Part shown: piece by piece, positions 9,691-17,548 of the stretch | Layout: every line of letters starts with the position of its first letter | Numbering within the stretch: the stretch's first letter is position 1 | Assembly: GCA_963663665.2 (NCBI GenBank) | Contig: CAXXKP010000010.1 | Span: 62,001-126,000 of the forward strand | Reading direction: 5' to 3' | From: SABI01 sp963663665 | GTDB taxonomy: Bacteria > Spirochaetota > Spirochaetia > Sphaerochaetales > Sphaerochaetaceae | Length of the DNA: 64,000 bases | Translations under genes and position numbers: made by a program | Notes under the pieces: model-generated | Told to the model about the DNA's origin: nothing | Database searches by the model: none | What the model saw: only the letters and a program-made list of their open reading frames with translations

Positions 9691-10341
9691 TTGAGAGAAA
9701 TAGAAATAGCGGATACTTTTTTATCCCATCTTATAGAAAGATATCCAAGTCTTTTCAAGATTAAAAATCAAATACATGATGCGGCTAAGTTGCTTATTAA
9801 TACCTATCGTAATGGAGGTAAAGTGTTAATCTGTGGTAATGGGGGAAGCAGCGCAGATTCAGACCATATAGTAGGGGAGCTCATGAAGAGTTTTATTAAG
9901 AAAAGACCAATAACTGATGAGCTTCATAAAAAGTTAGAAAAGGAAGGAGAGATGGGGACGTTTATAGCAAAGTATATTGAACAAGGCTTGCCAGCAATTT
10001 CACTTTCTAGTCAATCCTCCTTTTTAACTGCTTATATTAATGATGTTGACCCAACATTATTATATGCACAACAAGTTGTTGCACTCGCTAAACCAGAAGA
10101 TTTGCTTTGGTGTTTATCAACTTCAGGTAACTCTAAGAACGTTGTATATGCTGCTGTAGCTGCTAAAGCGATGGAAATACCAGTTTTAAGCCTGACAGGA
10201 CAAAACCCAAGCAAGCTATCAAACGAAAGCACTGTATGTATACAAGTTCCTGAGAAAGAAACGTATAAAATTCAAGAATTGCATCTGCCTATTTATCATG
10301 CTCTCGCACTCATTGTTGAAGAATATTTCTTTGATAGCTAA
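9691..10341 (+). CDS. SIS-domain protein, phosphoheptose-isomerase-like (second copy)
   Basis: A 216-residue SIS protein starting at TTG 9691, ten bases after the GGGGGG ribosome site at 9681-9686. The loops GNGGSSADSDHIVGELMKSF and CLSTSGNSKNV are intact. It carries an insertion between them (KKRPITDELHKKLEKEGEMG..) that is typical of a larger GmhA-like subfamily found in Firmicutes and Spirochaetes. It is the last structural gene of the operon. Paired with the second ROK gene it suggests a kinase/isomerase couple; exact reaction unknown. Confidence 0.87.
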   Translation: MREIEIADTFLSHLIERYPSLFKIKNQIHDAAKLLINTYRNGGKVLICGNGGSSADSDHIVGELMKSFIKKRPITDELHKKLEKEGEMGTFIAKYIEQGLPAISLSSQSSFLTAYINDVDPTLLYAQQVVALAKPEDLLWCLSTSGNSKNVVYAAVAAKAMEIPVLSLTGQNPSKLSNESTVCIQVPEKETYKIQELHLPIYHALALIVEEYFFDS

Positions 10342-10391
10342 ATAGCACCCTTAAATTGATTTTTATTATTGATATAGGGTATAGTGGTTTT

Positions 10392-11405
10392 GTGGAAAAT
10401 AAATTAGATATTACAATTAATTCATTAATCGATAAGATCGTTAGTGGAGAATATGCACCAGGAGATAGGATTCCATCTGAACGAGAGATGTCTGACTCAA
10501 CCGGATTTAGTCGGGTAACTATTAGGGGAGCATATAAAATCTTACTTAACAGAGGTATCCTTTCACAAATTCATGGAAGTGGTACCTATATATGTTCACA
10601 ACCTAAAGGTTGGAAAACTCCTTCAAATTTTTTAGCAGTATTAGCAACTCTAGAAAACCCTTTTTCGCTTGATTATTTTAATGCTCTAGAAAAGGCTGCT
10701 GCAGAAAATGGGTTTTTCCTTATTGTGAAACAAACTCATAATGATCCTCACGAAGAAAAAGAAAGTGCTATTTCTCTTTATCGAAATGGTATAAATAATA
10801 TGATTATTTGGCCATGTAGTGAACATTGTGATTTCGATACATATCATAGGCTTAGAATTCTCGGATGCAATTTTGTATTTTTTGATCGAATAGACCCTGG
10901 TATTGTAGGTGATTATGTCAACATTGATACAACGTATGCTTTTAAAAAATTTTTTGAGTCAATGAAACCAGTCAAAGAGCAAACAATACCTTTTTTTACA
11001 TACAGTGAATGTAAATGGACTAGTATCACTGACAGAGAACACGAGTTTATGCATCAATGTGCTAAAAATCAACTCAAACCAAATATCTATAGGGTACCAC
11101 TTCCACCAGCATCAGAGTTAGATGCTTCATCAATTCAAGAAGTAAAAAAAATTATATTTGAAACGAATCACACTCCCATCATATGTGCTAACGATAATCT
11201 AGCTATCCAAATTCGTGAGATGTTTCCTGATATTGAAATATATAGTTTTGATGGTCTTAAAGAAACCAAGAAGCTGAATATTCATTCAATTAGACCTAAT
11301 ATGGCTAAAATGGGACAGCAATCAGTTGAACTCATGAAAAAACAGTGGGATATAAAGCATGAGTGGACTCCTCAAAGAGTTAGTGTAAAAGGTTTTTTGT
11401 TATAA
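10392..11405 (+). CDS. GntR-type HTH regulator with LacI-like sensor domain
   Basis: About 337 residues. The start is taken as GTG 10392 (VENKLDITINSLIDKIVSGEY), because the winged helix of GntR proteins normally begins here; an in-frame TTG at 10356 would add 12 hydrophobic residues. The DNA-binding part is clear (PGDRIPSEREMSDSTGFSRV..GSGTYI, roughly residues 20-70). The rest resembles the periplasmic-binding sensor domain of LacI proteins (NNMIIWP, NIDTTYAFKKFF, CANDNLAIQIREMFP), as in AraR-type regulators. It is the last gene of the locus and probably a second, local regulator. Confidence 0.85.
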   Translation: MENKLDITINSLIDKIVSGEYAPGDRIPSEREMSDSTGFSRVTIRGAYKILLNRGILSQIHGSGTYICSQPKGWKTPSNFLAVLATLENPFSLDYFNALEKAAAENGFFLIVKQTHNDPHEEKESAISLYRNGINNMIIWPCSEHCDFDTYHRLRILGCNFVFFDRIDPGIVGDYVNIDTTYAFKKFFESMKPVKEQTIPFFTYSECKWTSITDREHEFMHQCAKNQLKPNIYRVPLPPASELDASSIQEVKKIIFETNHTPIICANDNLAIQIREMFPDIEIYSFDGLKETKKLNIHSIRPNMAKMGQQSVELMKKQWDIKHEWTPQRVSVKGFLL

Positions 11406-11523
11406 CGTAATTTAGCACCTGTTGAGCACCTCCTGATTGCGATACAATATGTACAGTTTTCTCCTACAGGTTTAATTAGTATATATGGGTTTTTTATGTA
11501 AATTTATGTACATTTTTCCTATT

Positions 11524-11697
11524 TTAACATATTGGTTGAATTGGATCCGAAAAGTCTTTAATTAATTCTGCTGTTAATCCTTTTTCTTTGGCAATTCGTA
11601 ATACGTCAACAACTGAGTTTTTCCCCATATTTCGAGACAGTGCAATTTTGTTTCGAGACAATGGGGGTGCGGACAAAAAGTTGAACTTTTATATTAC
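11524..11697 (-). pseudogene. IS21-like transposase (IstA) N-terminal remnant
   Basis: A short minus-strand open stretch ends in TAA at 11524-11526. Read from about 11697 it gives a helix-turn-helix-like peptide, ..LSRNKIALSRN.. then VVDVLRIAKEKGLT and IKDFSDPI, whose layout recalls the start of IstA transposases of the IS21 family. No initiator, no DDE domain and no IstB follow. The 10-mer TTTCGAGACA occurs twice inside it (11630-11639 and 11651-11660). The protein match is from memory and tentative. Confidence 0.4.
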
Positions 11698-11791
11698 AAT
11701 AAACAACTCTCACAACTCTTTATGATGCCCAGATGTTTTCTTCGGGGTCCAGATGGAGAAGACCATCATGTAATCTGAATCTCGTTGTATC

Positions 11792-13006
11792 TCAAAACGC
11801 CTGTTGATCTGTAAGGAACTGATGTAGTCCAATATGCTGCACTCCCTCTATGATATCTTGGAAGTGTGGATCCATCGTTACTACAAATTTTGGGTAGGAA
11901 TCACGGATTGCGAGTAGGGGTGCAAACTCTCTTTGTACTGTTTGCTCACTTTCAAGTTTGAAGGCAACCTGCACATACAGTTTCCTCGGAGGTTGCTCTG
12001 CGATAAAATCAATCTCTTGGGTGCCCAGTTTTCCGATGTACACTGTGTATCCTCGTCTGACCAACTCGTTGTGGACGATATTCTCCAATATGCCTGAGAT
12101 GTGCCTATCCCTATACCCAAAGACAGCATGCTGGAGACCGGTATCCGCCAAATAGTACTTTTCTTGTGTTTTCAGAAGTTCTTTTCCCTGTATATCATAG
12201 CGTTGGACTCTGGTGATCAGAAAGGAGCTTACTAATGCATCAAGATAGGTATAGACGGTGTTTATATCAACAGATCTTGCTTGGCTCTTGAAATAATCTG
12301 CAATTCGTTTTCCTGAAATAGTGCTTCCCACTGTATCAGCGATGAAATGCAAAATCCTACGTAACAACTCTATATCACGTATCTTGTACCGTTGGACAAC
12401 ATCACGCAGAACAATTGAGTCAAAGATGTCGTTGATGATCATATAGGTTGCCTTCTCATCGTAATCAGTGGTGAGATGGACAGCAGGAAAACCTCCTCGC
12501 CTGATATACAACCAAAGCATATCTTGTTGTATTTCCTTCAGGCTGGATCTGAAAGTCAACATCTCGGAAAAGGACAATGTCTGCATCTGAATATGAATGA
12601 ATCGCCCAGTAAGCAAGGTGGAGAGCTCTGATGAGAGCAACTGTGAGTTTGAACCAGTGATATAGACATCAAGGTGAAAGTCGAGGAACAGTGAGTTTAC
12701 CGCTTCTTCCCAATCCTTGACGATTTGTATTTCGTCAAAAAACAGATACGCAGGGCTCTCCATGGTTTTTACAAGTTCTGAAACGTATTCGTATAAAGCG
12801 ATTGAAGAACGCAAGTGGAAGTACTTCATGCTTTCAAAATTGATTGAGATGATTTGCTTTTTCTCTACACCTTCCTCAACCAATAGCTGTTGGATCAGCA
12901 ACATCATGGTCGATTTTCCACATCGACGTATCCCTGAAATGATCTTAATGAAAGGTTTTCTCATAAACGGTTTAATTTTCTCATAATATAGTGGTCGGTT
13001 GAACAT
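11792..13006 (-). CDS. AAA+ ATPase with DUF4143 domain
   Basis: A 404-residue ATPase of the archaeal-type AAA_14/DUF4143 family. Walker A is GIRRCGKST (about residues 24-32) and Walker B YLFFDEIQ (about 91-98); sensor region YITGSNSQLLS follows. The C-terminal DUF4143 domain has ENIVHNELVRRGYTVYIGK and EIDFIAEQ, a PD-(D/E)XK-nuclease-like core. Function of the family is poorly known; members are often mobile and occur in many copies per genome. The gene is richer in G+C than the sugar operons on either side, supporting acquisition by transfer. Upstream, GATTATACCC is repeated at 13028-13037 and 13112-13121 and could be part of its promoter control. Confidence 0.92.
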   Translation of the reverse strand: MFNRPLYYEKIKPFMRKPFIKIISGIRRCGKSTMMLLIQQLLVEEGVEKKQIISINFESMKYFHLRSSIALYEYVSELVKTMESPAYLFFDEIQIVKDWEEAVNSLFLDFHLDVYITGSNSQLLSSELSTLLTGRFIHIQMQTLSFSEMLTFRSSLKEIQQDMLWLYIRRGGFPAVHLTTDYDEKATYMIINDIFDSIVLRDVVQRYKIRDIELLRRILHFIADTVGSTISGKRIADYFKSQARSVDINTVYTYLDALVSSFLITRVQRYDIQGKELLKTQEKYYLADTGLQHAVFGYRDRHISGILENIVHNELVRRGYTVYIGKLGTQEIDFIAEQPPRKLYVQVAFKLESEQTVQREFAPLLAIRDSYPKFVVTMDPHFQDIIEGVQHIGLHQFLTDQQAF

Positions 13007-13197
13007 GATTGAGTACTCCTTGTATAGGATTATACCCTGTAAAACTATCTAAGTAAATAAAATTATTATGGTTATAGACCTAAAAACATGTATAAAATAC
13101 CAAGTTTTAATGATTATACCCATAAAAAACCTCACTAGGCACTGGGAAGAAATTCCAAATCTTGTAAAACCTCTGAAATAGAGCAATATGAGTGTGA

Positions 13198-13356
13198 TTT
13201 GCCTTGCTAAGAAAGAATCGGTACGGATACCGGTTCTCTGGTAGTATTCCTAAAGATGTGGTGAAAAAAGTTGAATCAACTAATCCATCATACAACTTTA
13301 GTGAAGTTGCTGAACAATTAGCACAATTAGCATGGGAGCAACTGAATCATGACTAA
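13198..13356 (+). pseudogene. 3' remnant of a lost gene upstream of the PfkB kinase
   Basis: In frame from just after a TGA at 13195 to the TAA at 13354-13356 the DNA encodes IPKDVVKKVESTNPSYNF, then SEVAEQLAQLAWEQLNHD. It ends overlapping the ATG of the PfkB remnant by eight bases, the usual arrangement of coupled genes. The ending resembles the C-terminus of ADP-ribosylglycohydrolase-like proteins, which often sit next to PfkB kinases, but the piece is too short to be sure. The rest of the gene is gone. Confidence 0.5.
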
Positions 13357-13677
13357 AACACTACTTATTCTTGGTGACATTACTCTCGATATTATCTCTT
13401 CAGTTCCACAGTTTCCCATCACACCAAGCAGTATTCTCTCACCTGAGTTCCTCATTGAGCCAGGCGGGAATGCTAACACTATGTTAGCAGCATCCCGTTT
13501 TGGAGCCTCTGTTATTGCTCTTGGGAATATTGGGAAAGATATTCAAGGATCTATATGTAAAGAAATTTTAAAAAGTGAACACATTGACATAACTTTTATC
13601 CAAGAAGATGGAGAGACTACGAGTGTTATTACATTATAGAATAAGAGAGGAAAACATCTATTTGTAGGATCACGCTA
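13349..13677 (+). pseudogene. Truncated PfkB-family sugar kinase
   Basis: ATG 13349 starts a ribokinase-like protein: LLILGDITLDIISSVPQ, then EPGGNANTMLAASRFGA and ALGNIGKDIQG, all typical of the N-terminal third of PfkB kinases. A TAG at 13637-13639 interrupts the frame, but the same frame continues with NKRGKHLFVGSR, which fits the family, to TAA at 13675-13677. After that the homology stops, where the AbiE island begins. The catalytic C-terminal half (DTxGAGD) is missing, so the gene is dead. Confidence 0.8.
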
Positions 13678-13710
13678 AAATTTTCTGCAGTAATAATCTT
13701 TTCATGGGAA

Positions 13711-13826
13711 AGCCAAAACGGCAAAAATATTGAAATTTGCCGAAATGGCTAGTGACTTTGTAAGAATCTCTTGGTATACTGGATTCAGCCAGAACGGCAA
13801 AAAAATGAAAATTTGCCGAAATAGCT
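13711..13826 (+). promoter_or_regulatory. Paired inverted-repeat operators and promoter of the AbiE locus
   Basis: Two nearly identical 40-base imperfect palindromes lie at 13711-13750 and 13787-13826, 76 bases apart. Each has the core CGGCAAA and TTTGCCG flanking an AT-rich centre, with AGCC/GGCT or AGCT at the ends. Between them is an extended -10 box TGGTATACT (13772-13780). The second repeat covers the expected transcription start and abuts the AAGGAGG of the antitoxin gene. This matches the known autoregulation of AbiE systems, where the antitoxin binds two inverted repeats. Confidence 0.8.
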
Positions 13827-13841
13827 AAGGAGGTAATGTGT

Positions 13842-14576
13842 ATGAACAAGCATACAATCATTCAAAAATTGCCCGATGGCACGTGTACGAGACAGCAGAT
13901 CCTGCATGCCGCACGGATTGTCGACCCCTCCTTCAAGGAAACGCAGCTCAGATATTTGATGGGAACCCTGCACGATTCGGCCCTGATAGTCAGGGTTGGA
14001 CGCAATCAATACAAGAAAGTTGATAAGGAGCCGAAGAAAAGTATCTTCACCGGGGCATATTCCGATGCAGCCGTGCAGGTGATCGGGTACATGCAGGAGC
14101 AGTTTCCAATACTTTCCTACAGGGTTTGGGAGTTGTCCTGGTTGAACGAGTTCTTCAATCACCAGCTGGTACACAATCAAATCTTCGTCGATGTGGAGAA
14201 GGATGGCTGTGATTTTGTGTTTTCCGCTCTTGTCGAAAAATTCCCAGGCAGGGTACTGCTGAGACCCAAAGCCAAAGAGATACTGCAATATGGTACTGAT
14301 GATGGAATCATCATCAACCGACTTGTCACGGAGACTCCCAAGTCAGACGGCGAGTCGTATCAGGTGCCTTTGGAAAAGTTGATTGTTGATCTGTTTGCAA
14401 ATAAGAGCCTGATGCTCTCCAAAGGTGACTATTCCTCTGCAATCGAGATGATGTTTTCTAAATATCGCATTGATCAGGTAGCAATGCTGCGCTACGCACA
14501 AAGAAGGAATAAAGTGAAGGAAGTGTTTGGATTCCTTCGTTTTGAGACGACGGTTGAACTTCTGGTTCAGGGGTGA
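13842..14576 (+). CDS. AbiEi-like antitoxin/transcriptional repressor
   Basis: A 244-residue protein started at ATG 13842, eight bases after AAGGAGG (13827-13833). The N-terminal winged helix-turn-helix (TRQQILHAARIVDPSF..LRYLMGTLHDSALIVRVGRNQY, about residues 15-60) and the following DUF6577/AbiEi C-terminal domain (IFTGAYSDAAVQVIGYMQ, LSYRVWELSWLNEF) fit the antitoxin of type IV AbiE toxin-antitoxin modules. It should bind the paired operators just upstream. The gene is much richer in G+C than the flanking sugar operons. Its last residues may be altered by the same deletion that removed the start of the toxin gene. Confidence 0.82.
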   Translation: MNKHTIIQKLPDGTCTRQQILHAARIVDPSFKETQLRYLMGTLHDSALIVRVGRNQYKKVDKEPKKSIFTGAYSDAAVQVIGYMQEQFPILSYRVWELSWLNEFFNHQLVHNQIFVDVEKDGCDFVFSALVEKFPGRVLLRPKAKEILQYGTDDGIIINRLVTETPKSDGESYQVPLEKLIVDLFANKSLMLSKGDYSSAIEMMFSKYRIDQVAMLRYAQRRNKVKEVFGFLRFETTVELLVQG

Positions 14577-15367
14577 TATATGGTGAAGCCTATCCATTTC
14601 GCTCGATGGAGCAGCAGATTCGTCCAGGTAAGAACAAGATTGACAAAGCCCACTACAAATTTACCTACGACTCACCGGTAAAGGGAGCACAATTTCACAT
14701 CCTATTGGATATACTCTTTGAAGAGAACCATTATTGTACTCTGGTCAAACGAAAGATTGACCATCCATTCCTGAGTACAGAGGACCCCTATGTGGAAGTG
14801 ACGATGCCAAGCGTTAATTGCTTACTTGGTGACAAATTGACAGCATTCGCACCCCATACCACTGGTATTCCGTTTGACATCGGCAAGGAATTGGAATTCA
14901 TCAAGCAGTTGTACGATGTTTCTGTTCTCGTGGATGCCCATGACAATTATGGCGATGTGTATACCTCTTACCTTGCTACAGTAACAGCACAACTGGCATA
15001 TCGAGGGCTTTCAGAGTCTCCTGAACAGGTATTGCAGGATACCATTGATGCCTCACTCTGCATCGCAAGCAAGGGGAAATACCTCAGTGATGATTATCGC
15101 CAATATCTGCAAGGTATCAGGGGAATCGCCAATCATATCTATGGGGAGCGGTTTAATGCGGAAAAAGCAATCCTTCCCGCTTGCAAGACCATGTATTTGG
15201 CTGCATGTATGTTGAAAGGAGAAAAGTTCAACCGGGTCATCGACCCTTCAATTTTCAGAGGAGCAAACATCGGGAACACCAAGTATGCCAAATTGTCACC
15301 GCTAAGAAAGTTTGACGCTGAGACCTTTGCGTATGCAGTTCAAGCTATTAATCTGTTGCAAGGGTAG
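14573..15367 (+). pseudogene. AbiEii-like nucleotidyltransferase toxin, N-terminally truncated
   Basis: The open frame (first possible codon 14558, GTG at 14573 overlapping the antitoxin stop) encodes the middle and C-terminal part of an AbiEii/AbiGii toxin: FHILLDILFEENHY, VTMPSVNCLLGDKLTAFAPH, FIKQLYDVSVLVD. The N-terminal region of about 100 residues, which in the family holds the GG(S/T) and RxxxDxD nucleotidyltransferase motifs, is absent, and no other frame supplies it. A TGA at 14555 blocks upstream extension. A deletion spanning the antitoxin/toxin junction is the simplest explanation, leaving an inactive toxin. It could still be translated by coupling. Confidence 0.75.
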
Positions 15368-15600
15368 TGAAATGAGAGAAATGCTATGGTAGTGAGTTTC
15401 TTCACAACCAGCTTTGCGAGAAATCACCAAGACCGTCGATAATCCAGCTCCTCGGTTCGAACTTTCTTAAAAGACAGACGGAGCCTTACCACTAGTGGTG
15501 AGCGGTTATAAAAATGACTGGAGCAAAGAAAGATTGATAGTGGACTGGTTAACTTGTTAGCTTGGAGATGTTGATATTTCTCTCCAGTAAGTATTTCCCA
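15368..15600. other. Decayed island DNA with a perfect palindrome
   Basis: No gene is visible. ACCACTAGTGGT at 15488-15499 is a perfect 12-base palindrome. Composition still resembles the AbiE island, which seems to extend to about 15.8 kb. Confidence 0.4.
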
Positions 15601-15789
15601 TCACCGGTTTCGATGCATAACCGCTTTCATTTGGATCGCGTTCTGCAGCAGGATATCCTTCTCATCACGTGTGCAGTCTTCAAGTAGATCCTTAAATTCC
15701 TTGTCATCGGAATCAATGAGCATAGGAGTGCTGTCGAATATCAGCGAATCGATGGTCGTGTCCAAATTGGTCAACTTGGACGAAAAGAT
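15601..15789 (-). pseudogene. C-terminal fragment of an unrecognised protein
   Basis: A minus-strand frame is open from 15789 to TGA at 15601-15603 and reads as natural protein: LIFDSTPMLIDSDDKEFKDL, then EDCTRDEKDILLQNAIQMK. Codon use and composition fit the island rather than the AT-rich flanks. There is no start codon context and the upstream part is missing. I do not recognise the family; an HTH regulator C-terminus is one possibility. Confidence 0.3.
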
Positions 15790-15918
15790 TCATTTTCTCA
15801 TTACGAGTTGCCGAGGAATCAAATTTTAAAAATAGCATTGGCGGTTTTGGTTGAGGTGAGGAATAATAAAAAATATCTTTAATATATCTGTGATTTTCAG
15901 CATGATTCGTAACAGAAT

Positions 15919-15972
15919 TTCAAGTTCAATCTAGAAAGAATCATACATAATCCTTTCTAGAATTGAATTGAA
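15919..15972. repeat. Large inverted repeat (hairpin) at the island edge
   Basis: Arms 15919-15938 and 15953-15972 can pair over about 18 of 20 bases, around a 14-base loop. CTAGAAAG and CTTTCTAG form the centre of the stem. No T-run follows on the minus strand, where a terminator for the isomerase operon would be expected, so it may be an element end or a processing hairpin. Confidence 0.6.
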
Positions 15973-16036
15973 TTATTTCATTCTAGGAATTTAATCAACC
16001 AGCTATATTTAGGTAAGACTTCCTGTTTGCAAATAG

Positions 16037-17491
16037 TTAATAATTAAAAGGATTTTCTTTAGGGTACAGCATTCCTTTAGGTCTATTGAAATCTATTGCA
16101 TCAACTCCAAGATAGGCAAATAGGTCAAAAAGGAGTTTTCCATGATGACCAAATGCTAGGGCTGTATGATGAGGGTAATGTTTTCCTATTAATACATTTC
16201 GGTAAAAACGTTCCATCTGGTCTATATGGATAAGACCTATACTTCCGAAACTTTTGCAATCTACATCTAATATCTCACCTTGGGCAATGTATGCATTAAA
16301 TTCACTTTCAGGGGTACTATGAAGTCTAAACATAGTGATTTCTCCTGCTTTGATGTTTCCTTCTAGAGTTCCTCTCGTGATTTCTGGTTCCTTTTTCTCA
16401 GGCTCAAGTGAACGCTTCATAATAAACTGGTAACCTAGATGGGGATCATTTACCATACAGGATGGAGTATTACCACAGTGAAATCCCATAAAGAGATCTG
16501 ATTGTAGATAATCATCTGATGAGAAGATATTCTTTGGCACTGTATTGTTAATATCTAACAAAGTAACAGGGTCTCCTGAAATACAAAGCCCAAGATACTC
16601 ACTCAACACTCCATAGATATCAACCTCACATGCTACAGGAATACCAATTTTTGAAAGACGGCTATTTACAAAACAGGGAACAAATTCAAATTCAGTTTGA
16701 AAAGCTGGCCAACATTTATTAGCAAAAGCAACGTACTTCTTACTTCCTTTGTGATTATTCGCCCAATCTAGAAGTGTGAGTTCATACTGCGCAAGTTTAG
16801 GGAGGATTTGGCGATACATACTACGAGCACCAAGTTCAGCTTCCATATCCTTTACAACTTCTGTAATCCTTTTATCCTCTGCATGAGCTTTAAAAGAAAC
16901 GAGAAGATCTAACTCACTATTTTCTTCTATTTCAACACCGATATTATACAATCCTTTAATAGGAGCATTACAAGCAAAGAAATCTGCAGGACGTGGTCCG
17001 AACGAGATAATCTTTAATTGTTTAACACCAATTATTGCTCTTGCAATCTTTGTAAAATCAGTGATTGCTTCACAAAGTTCTTGTGAATTACCTACAGGTT
17101 TTTTTGGAATATATGAGGTGATATTTCTCAAGTTAATATTGTAGGAACAATTAAGCATCCCACAATAGGCATCTCCTCTTCCTTCTCGTAAGTCTGATTC
17201 TTCTTCAGCTGCAACGAACATCACGGGACCATTAAAACGTTGAGCGAGGATAGTTTCTGGTCCTTCTGGACCGAAATTTCCAAGGAAGATGACAAGAGCG
17301 TTACAACGGTGATTTGAGAGTATCTCAATCGCTTGCTCAATATTGTCCTCAGTTTCAACAACAATTGGGCATTCAAACAGATCTGGTTGTAATGCAGTAA
17401 TCTTCTTCATTCTCCCGCTTGATAATGAACTCGGGAAACAATTTCTCGAAACAGCAACAATGCCTACGCGTACTTCTGGAATATTTGTCAT
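16037..17491 (-). CDS. L-fucose/L-arabinose isomerase-superfamily protein
   Basis: A 484-residue FucI-like (COG2407-type) ketol isomerase. It has the N-terminal Rossmann region (VRVGIVAVSRNCFP, ALVIFLGNFGPEGPE), a middle domain with GPRPADFF and ECxxY-like features, and a C-terminal domain with CEVDIYGVLSEYLGLCISG and MGFHCGNTPSC; acidic and histidine metal ligands are plausible there (E of CEVD, H of FHCGN) . Length fits. The enzyme should interconvert an aldose and ketose. It is the last gene of a minus-strand operon with split transketolase and a polyol dehydrogenase, so a pentose is the likely substrate. Exact specificity cannot be told. Confidence 0.83.
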   Translation of the reverse strand: MTNIPEVRVGIVAVSRNCFPSSLSSGRMKKITALQPDLFECPIVVETEDNIEQAIEILSNHRCNALVIFLGNFGPEGPETILAQRFNGPVMFVAAEEESDLREGRGDAYCGMLNCSYNINLRNITSYIPKKPVGNSQELCEAITDFTKIARAIIGVKQLKIISFGPRPADFFACNAPIKGLYNIGVEIEENSELDLLVSFKAHAEDKRITEVVKDMEAELGARSMYRQILPKLAQYELTLLDWANNHKGSKKYVAFANKCWPAFQTEFEFVPCFVNSRLSKIGIPVACEVDIYGVLSEYLGLCISGDPVTLLDINNTVPKNIFSSDDYLQSDLFMGFHCGNTPSCMVNDPHLGYQFIMKRSLEPEKKEPEITRGTLEGNIKAGEITMFRLHSTPESEFNAYIAQGEILDVDCKSFGSIGLIHIDQMERFYRNVLIGKHYPHHTALAFGHHGKLLFDLFAYLGVDAIDFNRPKGMLYPKENPFNY

Positions 17492-17509
17492 ATATCACCC
17501 CACTTTAGA

Positions 17510-17536
17510 GGCCAATGAGAATCTATCTCATTGGCC
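17510..17536 (-). other. Perfect intercistronic hairpin
   Basis: GGCCAATGAG (17510-17519) and CTCATTGGCC (17527-17536) form a perfect 10-base stem with a 7-base loop between the transketolase C-terminal gene and the isomerase gene. The T-run is on the plus-strand side only, so on the minus-strand transcript it is not a classic terminator. It more likely stabilises the upstream mRNA or reduces readthrough into the isomerase gene. Confidence 0.7.
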
Positions 17537-17548
17537 TTTTGTATTTGT

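Noticed and set aside
13107..13295. 62-codon minus-strand frame
   Set aside because: It runs antisense across the remnant upstream of the PfkB gene; the plus strand there has better protein character and a natural coupled stop/start.
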